A DNA stretch of 6,647 nt from Betaproteobacteria bacterium. Lineage in GTDB: Bacteria; Pseudomonadota; Gammaproteobacteria; Burkholderiales; SG8-39. Location: positions 1 to 6,647 of the forward strand of contig DAHVFK010000198.1 of NCBI GenBank assembly GCA_027317055.1, in the 5' to 3' direction. This document shows positions 1 through 5,054 of this stretch, in pieces (the first letter of the stretch is position 1; each line of letters starts with the position of its first letter). The notes under the pieces are model-generated. The model ran no database searches. It saw only the letters and a program-made list of their open reading frames with translations, and was not told the origin of the DNA. The position numbers and the translations under genes were made by a program.

Positions 1-207
1 GTCGGACGTGAGCAGGTTGCGCGCGGACCTCGCGTCCCTGAAGGGCAGCACCATCGTGAACGACGTGCCGTCGCGCTCCACGAGCTCGCGCTCGCAGACG
101 AACGCCTCGCGATCGCGATAGAGCCGGACCTTGAGAACCTCGCTGCCGAGCGTCCTACTGAACTCGCTGAGCAGCGCCCTCGCTTTTCGCTTCCTGCGCT
201 TTGCCAT
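1..207 (-). CDS. Hypothetical basic protein, N-terminal part (runs off the left edge)
   Basis: Reading leftward from an ATG at 207-205, 69 codons stay open to the window edge, so only the N-terminus is visible. The first ten residues are strongly basic (MAKRRKRKAR). They are followed by a mixed charged stretch with VKVRLYRD-like beta-strand character and a single Cys near residue 38. I do not recognise the family. The start lies inside the 3' end of the upstream zinc-ribbon gene, an overlap of 53 bp in a different frame. This suggests an operon with translational coupling, but it is long for such an overlap. A GGAG lies about 13 bases upstream of the ATG, too far to be convincing. The frame stays open upstream of 207 for some distance but offers no better ATG or GTG there. 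A role in nucleic-acid binding could be guessed from the basic N-terminus, but nothing proves it. Confidence 0.5.
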   Translation of the reverse strand, partial: MAKRRKRKARALLSEFSRTLGSEVLKVRLYRDREAFVCERELVERDGTSFTMVLPFRDARSARNLLTSD

Positions 208-442
208 CGGGAGGGGCTCCGCAATGTTCGCAAAACAAAGCCGCCAACGCCTCGGGCGCCGGCATTTCCCCCCACGTAAACACGCTCTCCCCGCCGCAGG
301 CGAGGCACTCGCGCGCCAAGTATACGAAGCGCTTGTTGCAGGCTGGATTTTCGCAGCGCATCGTGTCCGCGCGCCCGCTGTCGAGGCATTCCCAGTCGTC
401 GGCGTGCTCGTGCCGGCAGAACGGGCAGATCAGCGTCAGCAT
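155..442 (-). CDS. Small double zinc-ribbon protein, function unknown
   Basis: This is a 95-residue soluble protein built around four cysteine pairs: C6/C9 (CPFC), C30/C35 (CENPAC), C46/C49 (CLAC) and C71/C74 (CEHC). The spacing fits two consecutive zinc ribbons, 6-9-30-35 and 46-49-71-74, each able to hold one zinc ion. The remaining tail (about residues 76-95) is Ala/Gln/Lys-rich and probably disordered. The ATG at 442 was chosen because GAGG sits 8 bases upstream (plus-strand 451-454). The frame is open to a further ATG at 523, but the added 27 residues look unlike the rest and that start lacks a clear ribosome site. It is followed by, and overlaps, the basic protein at the left edge. Zinc ribbons of this kind occur in nucleic-acid-binding and adaptor proteins; the exact role cannot be told from sequence. 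Confidence 0.75.
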   Translation of the reverse strand: MLTLICPFCRHEHADDWECLDSGRADTMRCENPACNKRFVYLARECLACGGESVFTWGEMPAPEALAALFCEHCGAPPDGKAQEAKSEGAAQRVQ

Positions 443-450
443 CTTCAGGA

Positions 451-454
451 CCTC
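451..454 (-). promoter_or_regulatory. Ribosome binding site deciding the zinc-ribbon start
   Basis: GAGG on the minus strand lies 8 bases before the ATG at 442. It supports the short form of the zinc-ribbon protein over the longer frame that begins at 523. Confidence 0.5.
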
Positions 455-804
455 GAAGAGACTCGGGCGGACCAAAACACAGTACCGCTCTGCCGCTCCG
501 CCTGCAAGACCTCCGGTCGGCACCCGTCGCGGTGTCTGTCGTGAGGATGACGAGCGGGACTCCTTCTTGAAGTGCTGGTGTGTCCGCTAATGTCCACCAA
601 GGTCTACCAAGACGTGGTCCGTTCCGTGCCTTCTCGCCTGCGCATCCGGGCAAGCCCCCAAGGCATTCAGGGGTAATTGCCGGCAGATCCCGGCGTCGCG
701 CCGCGATGGCTCTCTACGTTTCCGCCGCGCCACGACCCATGGATATGCGTACACTATAGGCTTCGGCGGGCAATCGCTGCCGCCGTTCGCCGCGTCCTTC
801 GAAC

Positions 805-810
805 AGGAGG
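805..810 (+). promoter_or_regulatory. Strong ribosome binding site of the PH-domain gene
   Basis: A perfect AGGAGG ends 5 bases before the ATG at 816 and fixes that start with high certainty. It implies efficient translation. Confidence 0.85.
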
Positions 811-815
811 AAGAA

Positions 816-1238
816 ATGTCGTCTTACGTCGAGCGCAACCTCATGCACGGCGAGACCGTGCTCTACCGCGCGAAGGTCAGCCCCTGGGGTCTTGCGCCGC
901 TGTTCATCCTGGGCCTGCTACTGATCCCCGCCGTCGGTCTCGGGCTGGTGTTTTTCCTGTGGGCGTGGGTGATCTACGCGACGACCGAGTTCGCCCTCAC
1001 CGACAAACGTGTCATTGCCAAGACCGGGCTGATCGCCCGACGCACGGTCGAAATGTTTCTCGACAAGGTCGAAAGCCTCAACGTGAACCAGGGCATCATC
1101 GGGCGAGTGCTGGACTACGGCACGGTGACTATCGTCGGCACCGGGGCCACCAAGGAACCGATCCGCAGCGTTTCGGCACCGCTGACCCTCCGCAGGCATT
1201 TCATGGAAGCCGCGGACGGGTACCGGCGCAGAGGATGA
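816..1238 (+). CDS. Membrane-anchored bacterial PH-domain protein (bPH_2 / DUF304 family)
   Basis: This 140-residue protein has a short polar N-terminus, a strongly hydrophobic stretch at about residues 26-56 (one long or two short hairpinned membrane helices), then a bacterial pleckstrin-homology-like domain. The PH domain is recognisable from the run after the membrane part: ALTDKRVIAKTGLIARRTVE (59-78), then a DKVESLNVNQGIIGRVLDYG-type segment (83-102) and TVTIVGTG (103-110). This is the typical 'T-xx-R-lI-x-k-t-G-l-i-x-r-r-t-v-E ... k-V-x-s-v-x-v-x-q-s-x-l-G-r-l-l-x-Y-G-t-v' pattern of Pfam bPH_2. The domain should face the cytoplasm. The biochemical role of these proteins is generally unknown. 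The gene is GC-rich (42 of 60 bases at 841-900), stands alone, has a perfect AGGAGG site and is followed by a hairpin terminator. It looks like a host gene just left of the horizontally acquired part. Confidence 0.92.
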   Translation: MSSYVERNLMHGETVLYRAKVSPWGLAPLFILGLLLIPAVGLGLVFFLWAWVIYATTEFALTDKRVIAKTGLIARRTVEMFLDKVESLNVNQGIIGRVLDYGTVTIVGTGATKEPIRSVSAPLTLRRHFMEAADGYRRRG

Positions 1239-1508
1239 GCGGCCGGGGCGTGCCTTTGGCGCGCCCTTCCTTCGCTGCCGCGAGCTCAGGCGGCGTGCGG
1301 TTCGGGCGGCGGAAATGACGCAAGCGGAGAAACCCACTTCGCAGCCATCCAAACCCTTGAAGGCACAACCTGCGAGGGAGTGCTCGCGCTCGTAACCGTT
1401 CCAGGTGAAAAAGGTGCTCCGGCAAGAGAGCATGCCCGCCGCGTGGCGAGTCCACCTGAGCGGCAGGAAGCAGCCAGTGGCGGACAACTGCCTCCCGAAC
1501 GCACCTAC
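1239..1508. other. Intergenic junction between the host-like gene and the low-GC deaminase operon
   Basis: This stretch lies between the ends of two converging genes. Apart from the hairpin at 1246-1266, I see no tRNA 3' end, inverted-repeat insertion-sequence end, or clear terminator for the minus-strand deaminase operon. Several short frames run through it on both strands, but none shows a ribosome site together with protein-like composition. Composition changes from GC-rich to mixed across it, so a left boundary of the acquired DNA may lie here. Confidence 0.4.
1246..1272 (+). terminator. Probable Rho-independent terminator of the PH-domain gene
   Basis: GGGCGTGCC (1246-1254) pairs with GGCGCGCCC (1258-1266) over 9 bp, including one G-T wobble, across a TTT loop. 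TTCCTT follows. It begins 8 bases after the stop codon at 1236-1238. The stem is very stable; the T-tract is interrupted by cytosines, so termination may be partial. Confidence 0.55.
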
Positions 1509-2750
1509 CTACGACTGCTTCACTTGTTGGCTCTCGCGCGCGACGCCCTGCTGCGCAAATTGCTTGGAGAGCAATTGTGCAAAATGCTTAGACAGGCTTA
1601 GGCCCTGCCCCTGATAGTTAGATCCAACGCCCCCATATAGCATGTCAGGGCGCGCCGCCATGCGTTCATATCGAAGCCATCCCACCGTCTGACCGTGCTC
1701 CAGCAAGAACGGCACCTCATGCGACCGCACTTCTAACACCCCGCGACTACTACCCGCGCGCTTCGTGTTCACATCCCAGCCAAACCCAGGGTCAAAGAAG
1801 CCTGCGTAGTGGACCCTAAATTCCCCCGCTCGAGTGTCGTAGGGCATCATTTCTGCGGCGTAGTCAGGTGGTACGGCAATCGCCTCCTTCGTCATCAGAA
1901 TATAAAACTCATCCGGGACAAGAATGAGCGGAGACGATTTGTGAAACATAATCGGCTCCCAGAACTCCAATGGATCGTAATTCCGCCTATCAAGGTCAAT
2001 CCGTTTCGCGTACTTCTTAGCACGGTAGCCGAGTACTTCGCCCTCTGTACGCGAGCCCTCGAGGTCCACCGTAAACGGTAAAACACCGCGCTTTCGGTCA
2101 GCCGGCACAAAGTCGACGATCTGGCCTTCGTCCAACAGTTGATTCCAATCCGACGCCGGGATCGCTTTTGCACCCTCCCCACGCGTACGACTGAATCGCA
2201 ATTGATTTAGACGTGTGCCAGTCCGAACAACGACGCTGAAGCTTCGCGGAGCCACTTCTAGGTAAAGTCCCCCTCTGTAGCGCTCCTCTAGCTGATCAAA
2301 GTGCGTCGCCCTATCCGCAAGGAGTCGCGTGAGAATGTCGAGGCGCCCCGTAGAACTTTTAGGGTTGGAAAACGCCATTAATTCACTCGTCCTCAAATTG
2401 ACAGTCTCAAGAAGAGGAATTACGTAGATTCTCCCTTTTTCCAGTACGTTGCCCTTACTGAGATCCAGCTTGAACAATTCCGCATCGGGGTCTAAGCGCC
2501 TCAACTTCTCCTGTACGGTCAAATCCTTGCCGGGAAGAAAGCTCGTATCTACCGGATAGGCGAAGTCCCCAAGCCGGAGATCAATGCTGGCGGGTTGAAT
2601 TTGATCAGGTTCGATCGGCTTAAGCAGCGACCCGACTATGTCGCCGGCCTGCACCATCTCCCTAATCGCTTGACTGGGAAGAATCCCGGTGAACTCATCG
2701 GCACGAGCTGGCGCGCTCGGCAGTGCACTCTTGGAGACAACGTGATTCAT
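1509..2750 (-). CDS. dcd: Tandem-domain dCTP deaminase (dUTPase-fold, long form)
   Basis: This predicted cytosolic enzyme converts dCTP to dUTP and ammonia, feeding dUMP/dTMP synthesis and lowering dCTP. The 413-residue protein contains two copies of the Dcd/dUTPase fold, as in the roughly 360-residue tandem family. The N-half shows SIDLRLG (55-61), matching TVDVRLG of E. coli Dcd. It also has KSSTGR (131-136), matching the substrate-binding SSLAR, and GGLYLEV (160-166), whose E165 matches the catalytic Glu138. The C-half (about 260-390) shows FFDPGFGW (318-325), matching the IDPGW motif, then GVLEV (337-341, E340) and GSNYQGQG (376-383), matching the Dcd C-terminal gate. A GAGG 6 bases upstream supports the ATG at 2750, which overlaps the upstream gene's stop (ATGA). 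Local GC is low (27/60 at 1921-1980; 26/60 at 2401-2460). The C-terminal tail past 390 is an unusual extension with a short repeat. It is not the zinc-dependent AvcD-type defence deaminase. Confidence 0.9.
   Translation of the reverse strand: MNHVVSKSALPSAPARADEFTGILPSQAIREMVQAGDIVGSLLKPIEPDQIQPASIDLRLGDFAYPVDTSFLPGKDLTVQEKLRRLDPDAELFKLDLSKGNVLEKGRIYVIPLLETVNLRTSELMAFSNPKSSTGRLDILTRLLADRATHFDQLEERYRGGLYLEVAPRSFSVVVRTGTRLNQLRFSRTRGEGAKAIPASDWNQLLDEGQIVDFVPADRKRGVLPFTVDLEGSRTEGEVLGYRAKKYAKRIDLDRRNYDPLEFWEPIMFHKSSPLILVPDEFYILMTKEAIAVPPDYAAEMMPYDTRAGEFRVHYAGFFDPGFGWDVNTKRAGSSRGVLEVRSHEVPFLLEHGQTVGWLRYERMAARPDMLYGGVGSNYQGQGLSLSKHFAQLLSKQFAQQGVARESQQVKQS
1545..1592 (-). repeat. Imperfect 24-bp tandem duplication at the deaminase C-terminus
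   Basis: The end of the deaminase gene encodes SKHFAQLL (residues 387-394) followed by SKQFAQQG (395-402), two adjacent 8-residue units from two similar 24-bp units. The same DNA can fold into a hairpin: AATTGCT (1558-1564) pairs with AGCAATT (1570-1576) around a 5-base loop. Four further pairs are possible past one bulge (1553-1556 with 1577-1580). There is no T-tract and it lies before the stop, so I do not call it a terminator. Confidence 0.6.
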
Positions 2751-3022
2751 CGCTTGCCTCGTGATTGCGATTCCTGGTGCTTACGAATTAGCTCACCCTC
2801 ACGCCATTTCACGCTGCATTCGAACGAACAGAACACTCCGTCCTCGAAGCGCCCAGTACCATACTTCGTAACTGTAAGTTGACGGCACACAGGGCACACC
2901 CCTCTTTTCAGGCACTGCATCAGGTAGTTTCTTTCCTGCTCGGCCACGTGACGTTCCCCATACCAATTGTACCGTGCCACGGTGCGTAGGCCGGCCCGCC
3001 GCGGTACTGGCTGGCAGTGCAT
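2747..3022 (-). CDS. Small TRASH/MYM-like zinc-knuckle protein, coupled to dcd
   Basis: This protein of up to 91 residues has a single metal-binding core: C43-P-V-C46, eighteen residues, then C65-S-F-E-C69 (VFCSFECSVKW), that is CX2CX18CX3C. This closely resembles TRASH/MYM-type treble-clef zinc knuckles, where an FCSxxC motif closes the site. C37 lies just before it. The C-terminus (74-91) is charged and probably helical. Its TGA shares bases with the ATG of the deaminase (ATGA), so the two are co-translated and likely work in one operon. The start is uncertain. ATG 3022 has no Shine-Dalgarno. GTG 2947 has GGGGAA 6 bases upstream, and ATG 2920 has AGGA about 13 bases upstream; either would keep the zinc core. 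Function is not recognised; metal sensing, nucleic-acid binding or an adaptor for the deaminase are possible. Confidence 0.7.
   Translation of the reverse strand: MHCQPVPRRAGLRTVARYNWYGERHVAEQERNYLMQCLKRGVCPVCRQLTVTKYGTGRFEDGVFCSFECSVKWREGELIRKHQESQSRGKR
2757..2760 (-). promoter_or_regulatory. Ribosome binding site of the deaminase gene inside the upstream gene
   Basis: GAGG on the minus strand is 6 bases before the ATG at 2750 and lies within the last codons of the zinc-knuckle gene. With the ATGA overlap it indicates translational coupling plus its own ribosome entry. Confidence 0.65.
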
Positions 3023-3326
3023 GAGTGTGTATCGCCGTGCGCATTCGTTTAAGTTTGCCGCAAATCAAATGCAAACCACGGGCAGTGTCCGCTCTGGATC
3101 GCTTCCTGCCTTGTCGAAAACCGGTCAGGAATCGTCACACGCGTGAACTGTACGGACATCTGCTTCTCGGCCTGAGCCGCCGGCGGCCTTGCCTCGGTTG
3201 AACGACCGGTTGAGCACAGGTAGCCGACGTTGACGTGGTACGCTGAACCAATGGCGGCTTTTGTCACTGGGAACGGACGGCATTCGACCCAAAGCGGGGC
3301 TGAAAAGAATCAGGGGGCAGGATCAG
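3023..3326. other. Divergent control region between the dcd operon and the Gabija-like operon
   Basis: These 304 bases should carry promoters for both operons. Visible structure includes a perfect 12-bp palindrome GCCGCCGGCGGC at 3176-3187. CGGTTGA occurs twice in direct orientation at 3195-3201 and 3207-3213 (12 bp, just over one helical turn, apart), and a related ACCGGTCA occurs near 3119. A TTGACG at 3230-3235 resembles a -35 box for rightward transcription, but no matching -10 lies at 16-18 bases. A minus-strand frame of 36 codons (ATG 3159 to stop 3049) and a plus-strand ATG at 3251 (about 41 codons) are present; neither has convincing gene features. Confidence 0.45.
3312..3317 (+). promoter_or_regulatory. 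Ribosome binding site deciding the GTG start of the OLD nuclease
   Basis: AGGGGG lies 9 bases before GTG 3327, with an additional AGGA closer in. The upstream in-frame TTG at 3261 has no such site and would add 22 residues unlike OLD N-termini. Confidence 0.6.
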
Positions 3327-5054
3327 GTGCAGATCCGGCAGTTAAAGGTGCGCAACTTCCGAGGAATCGGCGTCCTTGACTGGAAGCCAGGCCAGCCGTT
3401 CTGCTGCCTGATCGGATCCGGCGACACCGGCAAGTCCACCATTCTTGACGCGATGGAGGCCGCCCTGTCCTCGCGGTGGTTCTCGTTTGCCGAATCGGAT
3501 TTTTTCCGATGCAGCACGGACAACCCGATCAGCATCGAAGCAACTGTCGGCGAGCTTTCGCGCGCGCTGAAATCCGATGAAAAGTTCGGACTCTACATCC
3601 GGGGGTGGACGGCCGCGAGTGAGCTGATCGACGAACCAGAAGATGGTGATGAGCCGGTTCTGACGGTAAGACTGACTGTCGATGCGTCGCTTGAGCCAGT
3701 ATGGGAAATCATCTGTGATCGCATTCCCGACCCGCGCACTCTTTCAAACCGGGATCGCGCACTGTTCGGCCTGGTCCGCCTCGCGGGGGACGACGCGCGC
3801 CACCTGTCTTGGGGTCAAGGTTCGGTGCTCTCACGGCTGACCGACGACAACGATGAAGCAGCGGCAAGCCTGGCCAAGGCCTATCGCGCTGCGCGCGAAA
3901 GCGCGAAGCTGAATGAGATCGAAGCACTGGCGAAGGTTGCCTCAGCTGCCGAGAAATACGCGAAGGGTCTTGGCGCCTATGTTGAAGGCGGCTATGAAGC
4001 AGGTCTGGAACTTGGGCGCGCCGGACTCTCCGCTGGCGCGATAACCCTGCACGACGATGGTGTTCCTCTCCGTCTTGCGGGGCTCGGCTCCAAGAGACTG
4101 GCCACGCTTGCCATCCAGAAATCAGCGGTCGCCGATGGCGCCATCATTCTCGTCGATGAGTTGGAACTTGGCCTGGAGCCACATCGCATCATCGGGGCGA
4201 TAGCCCAGCTCAAAGGCGATCAGGCAAATGCGGTAGCGACCAAGAAGCCGATGGGTCAGGTGATGATGACTACCCACTCGGACATCGCCATCGCCGAAGC
4301 CGGGGGTAGCAGCCTGCACGTGCTCCGAGTGTCGCGCCCCGACAGAACGGTCTCCGTTCGGAAAGCGAAGTCGCCGGAAGCGATCAATCCGCTTCTGCGC
4401 TTCACGCCGCGCGCGCTCTTTGCGCGTCGCATCCTCGTCTGCGAGGGGCATTGCGAGGTGGGCCTCCTGCTTGGACTGCGTGAGCGTTGGCCGTCCCGCC
4501 ACGGCAACATCCCCATAGAGCAGCTCGGTGCGGCAATCGCCGACGGCAACGGCGAGCAAGCAGCGAGCATGGCACTTTCACTCTCCGAGCTCGGATTCAC
4601 GATTGCTATCTTTCGCGACTCTGACAAGCCACTGGATGGCACTCAGCTAAACGCGTTGCAGGCGGCGGGCGTGTCTATTCTTGAATACGGCGATGCCCTC
4701 AGGACCGAGCAGGCGCTTTTCGGCGCGGCATCGGATCAGGACATTCAGAAACTCCTGCAGCACGCGCGCGCCGAGCGAGGAGACGGCGCCGTTGACGACA
4801 ACCTCAAGATTGCACTTCCGAAATTCGACATCGGGACCCTCCGCTCGGATTTCGCAATCTGGGACCTGGTCGAGGAGGTTGATCCGGTTGCGGTCAGAGA
4901 AGCTATTGCTGAGGTCGCGCACAGGAAGAAATGGTTTAAGGATCAACGCATCGCGCGCGGACTGGCCCCTGCTGCCTGGTCGATCTGTGAACAGTATCCA
5001 GGCTCGAAGCTCGCGGATACACTGCGGCGCGTTGAGCAGTGGCTGTATGCCTGA
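3327..5054 (+). CDS. gajA: Class 2 OLD-family nuclease, GajA-like (ATPase plus TOPRIM)
   Basis: This is the predicted DNA-cutting subunit of a Gabija-type anti-phage system. From GTG 3327 the protein has 575 residues, close to the size of characterised GajA. The N-terminus MQIRQLKVRNFRGIG is the classic opening of OLD/RecF-like ABC ATPases. Walker A is GSGDTGKST (30-38). A degenerate signature LGSKR lies at 253-257, Walker B IILVDELE at 273-280 (D277, E278), and the H-loop MTTHSD at 314-319 (H317). The TOPRIM half follows: ILVCEGHCE (369-377, with metal-binding E373 and E377), GNGEQ (407-411), and FRDSD (429-433, D431 and D433). Lysines near 534-538 may supply the late catalytic lysine of class 2 OLD enzymes. 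The ATPase is intact and no frameshift is seen. It overlaps the helicase gene by 8 bp. Class 2 OLD genes typically sit next to UvrD-like helicase genes. An OLD+UvrD pair other than canonical Gabija is the alternative. Confidence 0.87.
   Translation: MQIRQLKVRNFRGIGVLDWKPGQPFCCLIGSGDTGKSTILDAMEAALSSRWFSFAESDFFRCSTDNPISIEATVGELSRALKSDEKFGLYIRGWTAASELIDEPEDGDEPVLTVRLTVDASLEPVWEIICDRIPDPRTLSNRDRALFGLVRLAGDDARHLSWGQGSVLSRLTDDNDEAAASLAKAYRAARESAKLNEIEALAKVASAAEKYAKGLGAYVEGGYEAGLELGRAGLSAGAITLHDDGVPLRLAGLGSKRLATLAIQKSAVADGAIILVDELELGLEPHRIIGAIAQLKGDQANAVATKKPMGQVMMTTHSDIAIAEAGGSSLHVLRVSRPDRTVSVRKAKSPEAINPLLRFTPRALFARRILVCEGHCEVGLLLGLRERWPSRHGNIPIEQLGAAIADGNGEQAASMALSLSELGFTIAIFRDSDKPLDGTQLNALQAAGVSILEYGDALRTEQALFGAASDQDIQKLLQHARAERGDGAVDDNLKIALPKFDIGTLRSDFAIWDLVEEVDPVAVREAIAEVAHRKKWFKDQRIARGLAPAAWSICEQYPGSKLADTLRRVEQWLYA

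Larger units (their letters stand above)
443..815. other. Gene-free gap between divergent genes (leader and promoter region)
   Basis: These 373 bases separate the minus-strand zinc-ribbon gene from the plus-strand PH-domain gene, so promoters for both should lie here. A -10-like TACACTATAGG is visible at 750-760 on the plus strand. No -35 box with proper spacing accompanies it, so I do not call a promoter. Around 590-620 there is a small nested symmetry: CCAC and GTGG flank GTCT-ACCA-AGAC, with two copies of ACCAAG. The only long frames here are extensions or shadows of the flanking genes. No tRNA-like fold or insertion-sequence end was seen. Confidence 0.5.

Noticed and set aside
740..760. 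TACACTATAGG as a promoter -10 for the PH gene
   Set aside because: No -35-like hexamer lies 16-18 bases upstream; the nearest TTTCCG is about 25 bases away.
677..1318. Long plus-strand frame of 213 codons
   Set aside because: It overlaps the PH-domain gene in another frame, is rich in Arg/Pro/Gly/His as GC-rich shadow frames are, and has no ribosome site; the bPH_2 frame has a perfect one.
918..1487. Minus-strand frame of 189 codons opposite the PH gene
   Set aside because: Antisense shadow of a well-supported gene with no recognisable domain.
1509..2750. Deaminase as a known anti-phage dCTP deaminase (AvcD type)
   Set aside because: Those enzymes have a zinc-dependent cytidine-deaminase fold with HAE and PCxxC motifs plus a P-loop domain. 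This protein has dUTPase-fold Dcd motifs and none of those.
3049..3159. 36-codon minus-strand ORF upstream of the zinc-knuckle gene
   Set aside because: It has only a weak ribosome site and no recognisable motif. It could be a leader peptide, but the sequence alone does not support a call.
3261..3326. 22-residue N-terminal extension of the OLD nuclease from TTG
   Set aside because: OLD proteins begin directly with the MxIxxLxVxNFRGI strand; GTG 3327 has AGGGGG at good spacing and the TTG has nothing.
4681..5046. Upstream part of the helicase frame inside gajA
   Set aside because: It is an Arg/Ser-rich shadow of the nuclease gene; the helicase fold begins with motif I only after ATG 5047.
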